A stretch of DNA of 64,000 bases, from the NCBI RefSeq assembly GCF_012641335.1, contig NZ_JABAID010000001.1, positions 558,001 to 622,000 on the forward strand. The letters are read 5' to 3'. How positions within the stretch are numbered: position 1 is the first letter of the stretch; each line of letters starts with the position of its first letter. Under the pieces are notes generated by a model, which was not told the origin of the DNA, made no database searches, and saw nothing but the letters and a program-made list of their open reading frames with translations. This document shows positions 1 through 7,824 of this stretch, in pieces. A program made the position numbers and the translations under genes. The stretch is from Novosphingobium sp. ERN07. GTDB taxonomy: Bacteria > Pseudomonadota > Alphaproteobacteria > Sphingomonadales > Sphingomonadaceae.

Positions 1-1
1 C

Positions 2-511
2 GATTCGCTGGCGCGGGACCGGCGCATCGCGATGATCCAGCCGCAGACAGGCGGTGAAAGGGCACCGCTGTTTCGCGTAGGGTGCGTTGGCAAGATTGCC
101 GATGTCGAAGCGCTGGAGGATGGTCGTTACAACCTTGTGCTGGAAGGCATTTCCCGCTTTCGGGTAATCCGCGAACTGGAAGTGACCACGCCGTTTCGCC
201 AGATCGAGGCGGAATTGATCGCCGACGATATGGACGAAGTGCTGAGCGCGGTGGAGCGCGCATCGTTCGAACGCGAATCGCGCAAGTTTGCCGATGCGCA
301 AGGCTATGCCGTGGATTGGGATTCGGTCGGACGGCTGGACGATATGTCGTTGATCAATGGCGTGTCGCAGATCGCGCCGTTTGATGCGGCGGCGAAGCAG
401 GCGCTGCTTGAGGCCAATTCGCTGGCCGAGCGCTGTGAGTTGCTGGTGCAACTGATGCAGTTCTTCGGCAGACGCGATAGTGACGATGACGGGCGCGTGA
501 CGCTTCAATAG
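2..511 (+). CDS. LON peptidase substrate-binding domain protein, 5' end outside window
   Basis: The reading frame is open to the left edge, so the start codon lies outside the window. The visible 169 residues are the C-terminal part of a LON N-terminal/substrate-binding (PF02190) protein. The pattern RDRRIAMIQPQ, then GCVGKI, then YNLVLEGISRFRV is diagnostic of this fold. In alphaproteobacteria the family occurs as a stand-alone protein of about 200-220 residues without the ATPase or protease domain, and the stop at 511 leaves no room for them. The role of stand-alone members is not established; substrate recognition is only inferred from Lon. A palindromic repeat follows the stop at once. 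Confidence 0.9.
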   Translation, partial: DSLARDRRIAMIQPQTGGERAPLFRVGCVGKIADVEALEDGRYNLVLEGISRFRVIRELEVTTPFRQIEAELIADDMDEVLSAVERASFERESRKFADAQGYAVDWDSVGRLDDMSLINGVSQIAPFDAAAKQALLEANSLAERCELLVQLMQFFGRRDSDDDGRVTLQ

Positions 512-514
512 GTA

Positions 515-624
515 CGCCTTCCGCATCCGCGGAAGGCTAGGCGGCACCGGCCCACTCCCCCGGCCCGACCACCCAGAGCATACCTCCGTGGGGTGATCGG
601 TCCGGGGAAGTGAACCGGTGCCGC
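515..624 (+). repeat. Double-hairpin dispersed repeat, copy A
   Basis: A short hairpin (CCTTCCGC, 4-nt loop, GCGGAAGG) is followed by a long imperfect hairpin that opens with GCGGCACCGGCCC and closes with CCGGTGCCGC. The same two-part unit occurs inverted at 40403-40509, and the copies are clearly homologous through the shared CCACCCAGAGCATAC core. It begins 3 nt after the LON-domain stop. It may act as a transcript end or mRNA stabiliser, or be a small non-autonomous mobile repeat. Confidence 0.75.
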
Positions 625-645
625 AAACGCTAAGGTAATCTGGCG

Positions 646-1266
646 CTAAAACTGCGCCTGTATCCCGTCGATCACGAACTGTGCGGCCAGCGCTGCCAGC
701 AACACGCCGAGCAGGCGGGTTATCACGGCTTCGACCTGTGAACCCAGCGCGCGGATGATCGGGCGGGCGGCGACGAGGGCGATGAAGCTCAAGGCCATGA
801 CCACGCCCAGCGCGCCGAGGATCACGGCGGTTTCCTGCGTGCCGTTGGCGCGTGATGTGAGCAGCATGACCGAGGCGATGGAACCGGGGCCAGCGAGCAT
901 CGGCATGGCCATCGGGAAGACCGATACGTCTTCGACGTGCGGCTGTGCGGTGCGGACCTTTTCAGCGCGTTCTTCACGCCGTTCGGTGCGCTTTTCGAAC
1001 ACCATGTCGAGCGCGATCAGGAACAGCATGATGCCGCCTGCGATGCGGAAGCTGTCGAGTTCGATGTGCAGTGCGCCGAGCAGATCTTCACCGAACAGCG
1101 CGAAGACCAGCAGGATGCCGGTGGCGATCACGCAGGCGCGCAGGGCCATGCTGAACGCCTGTTTGGCCGAGGCATTGGCGGTGAGGCCCGCATAGATCGG
1201 GGCGCAGCCGGGCGGATCGATCACCACGAACAGCGTGATGAAGGCGGAGATGAACAGTTGCCACAT
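646..1266 (-). CDS. MarC family integral membrane protein
   Basis: This 206-residue inner-membrane protein has about six hydrophobic segments. The two family signatures of MarC (UPF0056) are present: DPPGCAPIY near residue 17 and MPMLAGPGSIA around residue 120. A charged cytoplasmic loop (KRTERREERAEK) separates the two halves. Despite the name, MarC proteins are no longer thought to confer multiple antibiotic resistance and their substrate is unknown. It lies 4 nt downstream of a secreted-protein gene on the same strand, so the two are probably co-transcribed. Confidence 0.9.
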   Translation of the reverse strand: MWQLFISAFITLFVVIDPPGCAPIYAGLTANASAKQAFSMALRACVIATGILLVFALFGEDLLGALHIELDSFRIAGGIMLFLIALDMVFEKRTERREERAEKVRTAQPHVEDVSVFPMAMPMLAGPGSIASVMLLTSRANGTQETAVILGALGVVMALSFIALVAARPIIRALGSQVEAVITRLLGVLLAALAAQFVIDGIQAQF

Positions 1267-1270
1267 CGCG

Positions 1271-2059
1271 TCAGGCTCCGTTTCCGGGAAATACGCGGTC
1301 GAACACGGGCTTCATCGCGCCGTCCTTCCACATCCATGCGGTGTGATGCCGGCTGCCATCGGGCAGGACGGTGGAGCGCCACGCAAGGCTGCCATCGCGG
1401 GACTGGCCGATCTTGCTGTCAGCGCCTGCGGGGGCATCGCTGGCGGGAAGCGGGCCAGCGGGCGGCATGAACGGCGCGGCCTTGTCCTGCTCCTTGCGTT
1501 CGCGCCGGCTGCCGGGCTGGGGCGGCACATCGCCATCGGGTCTGCGGCGGACCGGGCAATCGGCCACGGTGCCTTGCACCCAGTCGAGTTCGGGCAGGGC
1601 CTTGGGTAGCGCCGTGCCATCGTCGAGCACCCATTTCCATTCCTGCTTGCCCTTGAACTGGCGTTCCCACACGGTCACGTATTCGCCACTTCCACCGCCG
1701 GGGTAGCTTGCGCCGCCGATGGTCAGGCCCGCTGAGCCATCGCAGGCGATCCATGCCGCGCGGGGCGCCCATTTGTAGGGCTCGGCAGGGTCTTTGCGGT
1801 CTTTGAGCAGCGCCTTGGCTGCCACGCGCTTGCCATCGAACATTTCGGCACTTTCGGCAGCGGTATCGCGGAAGGCGGTCCACTGGCCCTTTTCGCGGGC
1901 GAGGCGAGCGAAGGCGATATCGGCCGCGATCAGGGCGCTGGGGTTCGCATAGGCGCGTTGCGGGCGACCGGGGCCGCCTTCGCCTTCAGGTGGCGGGCCG
2001 GGTTGGGCGAGGAGCGGGCCCGTGCAGAGAAGGAATGCGAGGGGGATCAGGCGCTTCAT
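1271..2059 (-). CDS. Secreted proline/glycine-rich hypothetical protein
   Basis: This 262-residue protein has a clear Sec signal peptide (basic start MKRL, hydrophobic core, LLAQ cleavage region) followed by a Pro/Gly-rich linker. The mature part opens with ALIAADIAFARLAREKGQWTAFRDTA, a helical pattern seen in periplasmic proteins of the NTF2-like/SnoaL kind. A Trp-rich region (WAPRAAWIACDGSAGLTIGG, then EWKWVLDDGTALP) follows. Two cysteines at WIACDG and VADCPV could form a disulfide. I do not recognise a named family. It is upstream of and nearly abuts marC. Confidence 0.75.
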   Translation of the reverse strand: MKRLIPLAFLLCTGPLLAQPGPPPEGEGGPGRPQRAYANPSALIAADIAFARLAREKGQWTAFRDTAAESAEMFDGKRVAAKALLKDRKDPAEPYKWAPRAAWIACDGSAGLTIGGASYPGGGSGEYVTVWERQFKGKQEWKWVLDDGTALPKALPELDWVQGTVADCPVRRRPDGDVPPQPGSRRERKEQDKAAPFMPPAGPLPASDAPAGADSKIGQSRDGSLAWRSTVLPDGSRHHTAWMWKDGAMKPVFDRVFPGNGA

Positions 2060-2105
2060 GCGGCATGTCTAGCCGATGGGGTGCGCGCTGCCCACCCCGT
2101 CCATA

Positions 2106-2218
2106 ACCCTTCGTCATTCCCGCGCAGGCGGGAATCCAGCGACAGGTTTGCCGTCGCATGGCGACGACGCTTGCTTGATCAGGTCTGGATTCCCGCCTGC
2201 GCGGGAATGACGAAGGGT
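2106..2218. repeat. CGTCATTCCCGC-type inverted repeat
   Basis: Two perfect 34-bp arms at 2106-2139 and 2185-2218 enclose a 45-bp spacer. Each arm contains TCGTCATTCCCGCGCAGG and an internal small palindrome (CCCGC...GCGGG). Related copies are at 7720-7793 and 26276-26365. It sits between the secreted-protein promoter and the folD stop codon, where its transcript could fold into a strong stem. Confidence 0.85.
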
Positions 2219-2228
2219 GGGTAAGGCT

Positions 2229-3122
2229 TCAAACCGCGTCGGCGGCGAGGTCCAGCCCTTCGTTGCGATAGGCGGCGACCAGCGCATTGCGCAGCAGCAC
2301 GGCGATGGTCATCGGGCCGACGCCGCCGGGAACGGGCGTGATGGCCGAGGCGACGGTGGCGGCGGAAGCATAGTCCACATCGCCCACCAGCCTGGTCTTG
2401 CCTTCTTCGGCACCGGGCACGCGGTTGATGCCCACGTCGATCACGGTGGCGCCGGGCTTGATCCAATCGCCTTTGACCATTTCCGGGCGGCCCACGGCGG
2501 CGACCACAATGTCGGCGCGGCGCACCACATCGGCAAGGTTCTTTGTGCGGCTGTGCGCGACGGTGACGGTGCAGCTTTCGGCAATCAGAAGTTGCGCCAT
2601 CGGCTTGCCCACGATGTTGGAACGCCCGATCACCACGGCATCGAGGCCGGACAGATCGCCCAGCTTGTCTTTCAGCAGCATCGAGCAGCCCAGCGGCGTG
2701 CAAGGCACGAAGCCCGGCTGGCCCACGGCGAGGCGGCCTGCGTTGGTCACGTGAAAGCCATCGACGTCCTTGTCAGGATTGATTGCGGCGATGACCTTCT
2801 GTTCATCGATGTGGCGGGGCAGCGGCAACTGGACGAGGATGCCGTCCACCGCCGGATCGGCGTTGAGCTGTTCGACGGTGGCGAGCAGATCGGCTTCCGA
2901 CGTATCGGCAGGCAGCTTGTGTTCGAAGCTGTTCATGCCTGCTTCGACGGTGCTTTTGCCCTTGGAGCGGACATAGACCTGGCTGGCCGGGTCTTCGCCC
3001 ACCAGCACCACGGCGAGGCCCGCCTTGCGGCCAGCCTTGGCTTCGAATGCGGTGGCGAGTTCGCCTACGCGGGCGCGCAAAGTGGCGGCGAAGGCTTTCC
3101 CGTCGATTACGGCAGCGGTCAT
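2229..3122 (-). CDS. folD: Bifunctional methylenetetrahydrofolate dehydrogenase/cyclohydrolase
   Basis: FolD interconverts 5,10-methylene-THF and 10-formyl-THF with NADP in the cytosol. I place the start at 3122 ([11 protein letters not shown]), giving 297 residues, the normal length; the longer frame would run into yggT. With this numbering the catalytic Tyr50 and Lys54 fall in YVRSKGKS. The folate-site PCTPLG, the nucleotide-site [10 protein letters not shown] and the C-terminal [10 protein letters not shown] are all intact. The gene is 16 nt downstream of yggT and probably co-transcribed with it. It supplies one-carbon units used by the methyl and purine pathways represented elsewhere in the window. 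Confidence 0.97.
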   Translation of the reverse strand: MTAAVIDGKAFAATLRARVGELATAFEAKAGRKAGLAVVLVGEDPASQVYVRSKGKSTVEAGMNSFEHKLPADTSEADLLATVEQLNADPAVDGILVQLPLPRHIDEQKVIAAINPDKDVDGFHVTNAGRLAVGQPGFVPCTPLGCSMLLKDKLGDLSGLDAVVIGRSNIVGKPMAQLLIAESCTVTVAHSRTKNLADVVRRADIVVAAVGRPEMVKGDWIKPGATVIDVGINRVPGAEEGKTRLVGDVDYASAATVASAITPVPGGVGPMTIAVLLRNALVAAYRNEGLDLAADAV

Positions 3123-3138
3123 GGAAATGTCCGTAAAT

Positions 3139-3438
3139 TCAGACGCCGGCGGTCGATGCGGCAATGCCGCTCAGCAGGATCGTCAGCAGGTTGAGGCCGA
3201 TGATCAGCACCATCGGCGAGAAATCGATCGCGCCGGTATCGGGCATGATCTTGCGGATGGGGCGCAGCATCGGTTCGAGAATGGCGTTCAGCGCTTTCCA
3301 GATCGCCGCGACCGCATTGTTGTGCATGTTCACGACATTGAACGAGATCAGCAGGCCGAGAACGAACTGGACGATCACCACGATGACGATGATGTTGACC
3401 AGATAGTTGATCATCGAGATCAGCGTGTACAGCATCAT
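3139..3438 (-). CDS. YggT family membrane protein
   Basis: This 99-residue protein has two hydrophobic segments, at about residues 4-30 and 70-95, separated by a loop containing [23 protein letters not shown]. That loop is the typical YggT (PF02325) signature: RxxxP, a D, then a hydrophobic run. The family sits in the inner membrane and has been linked to osmotic tolerance and, in some bacteria, to cell-division clusters, but its biochemical role is unresolved. Upstream of folD in the same direction. Confidence 0.9.
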   Translation of the reverse strand: MMLYTLISMINYLVNIIVIVVIVQFVLGLLISFNVVNMHNNAVAAIWKALNAILEPMLRPIRKIMPDTGAIDFSPMVLIIGLNLLTILLSGIAASTAGV

Positions 3439-3580
3439 TGGCGCGTTTCCTTATCGGCTGAAATGCAGCTTCACGCCGCTCCTAGCCGACCATCTCCCGG
3501 TGCCACAAGTGCCCCCTTCGCCGCCATACCGGCAGCGATGGAGGCAGTCTGTATGTGTTGCATACGAAATTGGCAAGCTA

Positions 3581-4108
3581 TCAGGGCTTGAGCGTGGTGC
3601 TTTCTATGTGCCAGCGTAGTTGTTCGGGCGTTGCACCGGGAACATCGTTGACGCGGCGCATGACAACTTCGCCTTTGAGCGTGCGCGGGCCGTCCACGAT
3701 GGTGATCGGGGCAGTGTAATAGAGCGACCCTGCCGCGCCTTCCTGTTCGCCCTTGCCCACGGTGACCACGGGGGCCAGCAGCGTACTCCACTTTGCGGCA
3801 AAAGCGCGTTCGTCCATGCCGCTGCGTTGGCCGCCGTCACCCCAGAAGCCGCGCACGGCCTTCCAGTCGCGCGCCTCTATCGCATCGGCCAGCGCCTGCA
3901 TCGCCTGTGCGGGATCGCGGGCGAGCGATGGTTCGCCCGGCGTGACCATTGGCAGCGGTTCGGGGGCGAGCGTTAGTGCAGGCGTGGCGGGGGCTTCGGT
4001 GATTGCCTCGGTCGCATCGGGGGAGGGCGAGGCCGGTCCCTTCTGGCAACCGCCAAGGTGAAAGACGAGGGCCGAAGCGGTGGCGAGAGCGAGCGCGGTG
4101 CGGATCAT
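3581..4108 (-). CDS. Predicted lipoprotein, stand-alone
   Basis: The start at 4108 gives a lipoprotein signal peptide, MIRTALALATASALVFHLGGC, with the lipobox cysteine at residue 21. The longer open frame lacks such a signal and overlaps argB. The 175-residue product has a Pro/Ala/Thr linker after the lipid anchor. A compact domain follows (ALADAIEARDWKAVRGFWGDGG ... GPRTLKGEVVMRRVNDVPG ... WHIESTTL), reminiscent of periplasmic NTF2-like cone folds. No named family is recognised. It follows argB by 40 nt on the same strand and could be read through from it. Confidence 0.75.
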   Translation of the reverse strand: MIRTALALATASALVFHLGGCQKGPASPSPDATEAITEAPATPALTLAPEPLPMVTPGEPSLARDPAQAMQALADAIEARDWKAVRGFWGDGGQRSGMDERAFAAKWSTLLAPVVTVGKGEQEGAAGSLYYTAPITIVDGPRTLKGEVVMRRVNDVPGATPEQLRWHIESTTLKP

Positions 4109-4148
4109 CCCGCACCGACGCTTGGAACTGCTGCTGGTTCCCTGAAGG

Positions 4149-5057
4149 CTAAGCGCGAATGAGCGTGCCCGCGCCCTTGGCGGTGAAGATTTCCAGCAAC
4201 ATCGCGTGCGGCACGCGGCCATCAAGCACCACAGTGGCCTCGCAGCCTGCCTCAACCGCGTGGACGCAGGTTTCCAGCTTGGGGATCATGCCGCCGCTGA
4301 TCGTGCCGTCTTCGGCCAGACGCGCGATATCGGCGGGGCGCAGGTCGGTGAGGAGGTTCTTGTCCTTGTCGAGCACGCCGGGAACGTCGGTCAACAGGAA
4401 CAGCCGCGATGCGCCGAGCGCTGCGGCGATGGACCCTGCCATCGTGTCGGCGTTGATGTTGTACGTCTCGCCATCTTCGCCCACGCCGATGGGGGCGATG
4501 ACCGGGATCATTCCTGCGCCGACGATGGTATCGATAACGGTGGTATCGATCCGTGCCGGTTCGCCCACGAAGCCGAGATCGACGAGGAGCGCTTCGCCAT
4601 CATCGCCTGCGATGGCCTTGGGCGCTTTCTTCGACTGGACCTTGCGGGCGATGACCATGCCGCCGTCCTTGCCGGAAATGCCGATGGCCTTGCCGCCCGC
4701 GCGGGCGATCCAGCTTACCAGTTCCTTGTTGATCGCGCCTGCCAGCACCATTTCGGCAACTTCGGCGGTCTGTTTGTCAGTCACCCGCAAGCCATCGACG
4801 AACTGCGATTCGATGCCGAGGGCCTTCAGCATGCGGCCGATCTGCGGGCCGCCGCCGTGGACCACCACCGGGTTGATGCCCACCGCTTTGAGCAGCACGA
4901 TATCTTCGGCAAAGTCCTGCGCAAGGTCAGGATCGCCCATCGCGTGGCCGCCGTACTTCACCACAAAGGTCTTGCCGGCATAGCGCTGCAGATAGGGAAG
5001 CGCTTCGGTCAGCGTTTCGGCCTTGGCGAGCATCGCGGGATCGTGATTCTGCGTCAT
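4149..5057 (-). CDS. argB: Acetylglutamate kinase
   Basis: ArgB phosphorylates N-acetyl-L-glutamate, the second step of the acetylated arginine pathway. The 302-residue protein has the glycine-rich substrate loops KYGGHAMGD and [10 protein letters not shown], the ISGKDGGMV segment and the C-terminal [15 protein letters not shown] nucleotide site, all in family order. The N-terminal helix ([19 protein letters not shown]) is typical of the arginine-inhibited hexameric type, so feedback inhibition by arginine is likely; this is inferred from the family. No other arg gene is adjacent. Confidence 0.97.
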   Translation of the reverse strand: MTQNHDPAMLAKAETLTEALPYLQRYAGKTFVVKYGGHAMGDPDLAQDFAEDIVLLKAVGINPVVVHGGGPQIGRMLKALGIESQFVDGLRVTDKQTAEVAEMVLAGAINKELVSWIARAGGKAIGISGKDGGMVIARKVQSKKAPKAIAGDDGEALLVDLGFVGEPARIDTTVIDTIVGAGMIPVIAPIGVGEDGETYNINADTMAGSIAAALGASRLFLLTDVPGVLDKDKNLLTDLRPADIARLAEDGTISGGMIPKLETCVHAVEAGCEATVVLDGRVPHAMLLEIFTAKGAGTLIRA

Positions 5058-5117
5058 GCGCGCGCCTTTACGCTTCTGCGCCCGAAATTGAAGCGTTTTC
5101 GTGCGCGCTCGCGCGGA

Positions 5118-5756
5118 TCAATCTGCTGAATCGAGCTTGCGCCCCAGCTTGAGCACCAGCGCGATGATCAGCGGGACGAGGACGGCGGAAAGCACGACCT
5201 TGGCAAGCATCTGCCCCAGCATCAGCGTGGCGATTGGGCGGACGCCCACGAACGACACAGTGATGAAGATCAGCGTATCGACGATCTGCGAAAGCGCCGC
5301 GGCGATGAATCCGCGCACGGCCAGGAACCTGCCCGCTGCGCCGCGCAGCCGGTTGAATATCCACACGTTGAGCGTGACCGACACGCCATAGGCCATGATC
5401 CCGGCCAGCATCATCCGCCACGATTGGCCAAGGATGATGGGGAAGGCTTCCTTTGCCGGTTCGTACATGCCGGGGTCAGTGGGTAGTTGGATGACGAACA
5501 GGGTCAGCAGGATCGCGAAGGCCAGCGGCAAAAAGCCATAGCGCACCAGCCGGTCGGCCACCGCCTTGTCATGCAGTTCGGCAATGCCGCTGGATATGCC
5601 GACGAGGGTGAGGAAGGGGAAAATTCCCGCCTCCACCGCCAAGGGACCGAGCGCGACCTGCTTTGCCCCCAGTACGCCGCCCAAGGTGACCATGCCGCCA
5701 TAGAACAGCGCAAACAGGAACAGCGAACGGGGGACCGCAGTGGCTTTATCGTGCAT
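5118..5756 (-). CDS. yhhQ: Queuosine precursor transporter, YhhQ/VUT family
   Basis: This 212-residue polytopic protein of the Vut_1 family (PF02592) has six predicted membrane segments. Family features are the N-terminal GGVLGAKQVALGPLAVEAGIF stretch, the acidic AELHDK and the FIAAALSQIVDTLIFITVSF helix with its conserved SQxxDT. YhhQ imports queuosine precursors (preQ0/preQ1) for tRNA modification in other proteobacteria; that function is carried over by homology. It stands alone, about 60 nt upstream of argB on the same strand. Confidence 0.88.
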   Translation of the reverse strand: MHDKATAVPRSLFLFALFYGGMVTLGGVLGAKQVALGPLAVEAGIFPFLTLVGISSGIAELHDKAVADRLVRYGFLPLAFAILLTLFVIQLPTDPGMYEPAKEAFPIILGQSWRMMLAGIMAYGVSVTLNVWIFNRLRGAAGRFLAVRGFIAAALSQIVDTLIFITVSFVGVRPIATLMLGQMLAKVVLSAVLVPLIIALVLKLGRKLDSAD

Positions 5757-5842
5757 AACGGGCCGATAGCGCGCTTTTCACGCCCCGCCAATTCGCTATT
5801 AGGTTCGTTGGTAACCATTTGCCGTGGAGCACTCCCTTCCTG

Positions 5843-7099
5843 ATGCGCGTATTGTCCAGCCTGCTTGGGATGGTGCTCATCCTTGCGCTCGCCTTTCTCC
5901 TTTCGTCGAACCGCCGCGCGATCCGGTTGCGCGTGGTCGCTGCCGCTTTTGCGTTGCAGGCGGGCTTTGCCGCGCTGGTGCTCTATGTGCCGCTGGGCAA
6001 CCGCATGTTGCAGGGCGCTGCGGCTGGCGTGGAAGGGCTGCTGGGCTTTGCGCGGGCCGGGGTGCAGTTCCTGTTCGGGCCGCTGGCGGACCCTGCCATC
6101 GGCGGCACCAGCTTTGCCATTTCGGCGCTGCCGGTGATCGTGTTCTTCGCAGCGCTGATCTCGATCCTGTATTATGTGGGCGTGATGCAACTGGTGATCC
6201 GCTGGATCGGCGGCGCACTGGAGAAGGTAACCGGCATCAGCAAGGTGGAATCGTTGTGTGCGGCCAGCAACATCTTCGTCGGGCAAAGCGAATCGCCCCT
6301 GGTGATCCGCCCCTATCTGGCAGCGCTCAATCCCAGCCAGCTGTTCTGCGTGATGACGGTGGGCATGGCGGGCGTGGCGGGCACGATCCTTGCCGCTTAT
6401 GCCAGCATGGGCATCCGCATCGATTATCTGGTGGCAGCCGCCTTCATGTCGGCCCCGGGCGGCATCCTGATGGCCAAGCTGATCATGCCCGACGAACCAC
6501 CGTGCCCTGAAGCGATGGCGGACGAGGATCTGCCCAATCCGCACGTAAAACCCAGCCTCGCCTCTGACGAGGAAGAGCGACCCGCCAACATCATCATGGC
6601 AGCGAGCCAAGGCGCGCAGACCGGTGTGAAGCTGGCCGTGGCGGTGGGCGCAATGGTGCTGGCCTTTGTCGCGCTGGTGGCGCTTGCCAATGGCATCCTT
6701 GGCTGGATCGGCGGCTGGGTGGGTGTTCCCGACCTGTCGTTCCAGATGGTGCTGGGATACGTCTTCGCGCCGGTGTTCTACCTGCTGGGCGCCGATGGCT
6801 GGGCCGAGGCGATGCAGGCAGGCGGGCTGTTCGGCAGCAAGATCGTGCTCAACGAATTCGTCGCGTTCATCGAACTGGGCAAGGATACCGCGCTTTCGCC
6901 GCACACGGTGGGCATCGTGACCTTTGCGCTGTGCGGATTCGCCAATTTCAGTTCCATCGCGATCCAGATGGCGGTGACAGGGGGCCTTGCGCCGAACCAG
7001 CGCCCGGTGATCGCCAAGCTGGGGCTGCGCGCGTTGACGGCGGGCGCGCTGAGCAATCTGATGAGCGCGGCGCTGGCGGGGTTGTTTTTGTCGCTTTAG
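5843..7099 (+). CDS. Concentrative nucleoside transporter (NupC/CNT family)
   Basis: I use the ATG at 5843 (MRVLSSLLGMV) over an upstream TTG because the N-terminal membrane helix starts there. The 418-residue protein has the CNT three-part layout: N-terminal helices, a gate domain with SLCAASNIFVGQSESPLVI, and a C-terminal domain with GSKIVLNEFVAFIELG. The QSE and NEF nucleoside- and cation-binding motifs are intact. The family takes up nucleosides with Na+ or H+. Its 3' end overlaps that of the opposing nucleosidase gene by 4 nt, and both genes concern nucleosides. Confidence 0.93.
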   Translation: MRVLSSLLGMVLILALAFLLSSNRRAIRLRVVAAAFALQAGFAALVLYVPLGNRMLQGAAAGVEGLLGFARAGVQFLFGPLADPAIGGTSFAISALPVIVFFAALISILYYVGVMQLVIRWIGGALEKVTGISKVESLCAASNIFVGQSESPLVIRPYLAALNPSQLFCVMTVGMAGVAGTILAAYASMGIRIDYLVAAAFMSAPGGILMAKLIMPDEPPCPEAMADEDLPNPHVKPSLASDEEERPANIIMAASQGAQTGVKLAVAVGAMVLAFVALVALANGILGWIGGWVGVPDLSFQMVLGYVFAPVFYLLGADGWAEAMQAGGLFGSKIVLNEFVAFIELGKDTALSPHTVGIVTFALCGFANFSSIAIQMAVTGGLAPNQRPVIAKLGLRALTAGALSNLMSAALAGLFLSL

Positions 7100-7707
7100 G
7101 CGTAATGCGCCGCCAGCAAATCCACCGTCTTGGCCAGTTCGCCGTCGAGGTAGCCCAGCAGCTTGTGCCAGTCATGCGCGCCCGCAAGTTCGCCGGGGCC
7201 GTCGGACACGCCGCGCAGGCCGATCAGCGGAATGCCGAAGGTGCGGGCGGCGCGGGCTATGGCGTAGGTTTCCATGTCCACCATGTCGGCGCTCACGCGG
7301 TCCCAATGATCGCCGCTGACCACATCGCCGCCGCTCGACAGCGTGACGCTTGGCAGATCGAGCGGGCATTCCAGCGGCAGGTCTTTCGGCTCGTCGAGAT
7401 AGGGCACGACGCCCGGTTCGATGCCCAAGGGCGATGCGTCCATGTCGCGCCACGATACGCTGGCGATCTGGTGGATCGATCCCAATGCACAGCGCCGCGA
7501 TCCGGCAGAGCCGAGGCAGACGATAAGGTCTGGCAGCGTGCCTGCCGCTTCCAGCCGGGCGAGCGCGATGCCGGTGTGCAGCGCGGCCTCTACCGGGCCG
7601 ATGCCGGTGATCAGCGGTGTGAAGCGGGCGCGCAGGTGCGGGCCGTATTCGGGTTCAGCCGCCATGATGAACAGCGCGCGTTTGGTGCCGAGCGGGGTCA
7701 GTTCCAT
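7096..7707 (-). CDS. 5'-methylthioadenosine/S-adenosylhomocysteine nucleosidase-like phosphorylase-superfamily protein
   Basis: The 203-residue protein belongs to the PNP/UDP phosphorylase superfamily. TGIGPVEAALHTGIAL matches the conserved GIGxVxAA loop, LIVCLGSAGS the phosphate/ribose loop, and DMVDMETYAIARAA supplies the ribose-binding Met-Glu pair. GLRGVSDGP carries the catalytic aspartate. It is shorter than E. coli Pfs (232), and some sphingomonad homologues are simply called phosphorylases, so exact substrate choice is uncertain. It would hydrolyse MTA/SAH produced from the SAM made by metK. It is convergent with the nucleoside transporter. Confidence 0.83.
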   Translation of the reverse strand: MELTPLGTKRALFIMAAEPEYGPHLRARFTPLITGIGPVEAALHTGIALARLEAAGTLPDLIVCLGSAGSRRCALGSIHQIASVSWRDMDASPLGIEPGVVPYLDEPKDLPLECPLDLPSVTLSSGGDVVSGDHWDRVSADMVDMETYAIARAARTFGIPLIGLRGVSDGPGELAGAHDWHKLLGYLDGELAKTVDLLAAHYA

Positions 7708-7719
7708 CAGACCAACTCC

Positions 7720-7793
7720 TCGTCATTCCCGCGCAGGCGGGAATCCAGTTTGAAGGGTTGCGCGCTGGATTCCCGCCTGCGCTGGAATGACGA
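7720..7793. repeat. CGTCATTCCCGC-type inverted repeat
   Basis: Arms at 7720-7748 and 7765-7793 carry the same TCGTCATTCCCGCGCAGG core as the copies at 2106 and 26276, with one base changed in the right arm. The element fills most of the gap between mutS and the nucleosidase gene on the minus strand, so it lies in the mutS 3' region. Confidence 0.85.
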
Positions 7794-7824
7794 AGTATGG
7801 GGGGCGAAAGACGATCTTGAGGCC

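Noticed and set aside
5504-6904. Long minus-strand open frame opposite the nucleoside transporter
   Set aside because: Its His/Arg/Gln/Ala-rich translation is the usual antisense shadow of a high-GC gene, and the plus strand has a clear family match.
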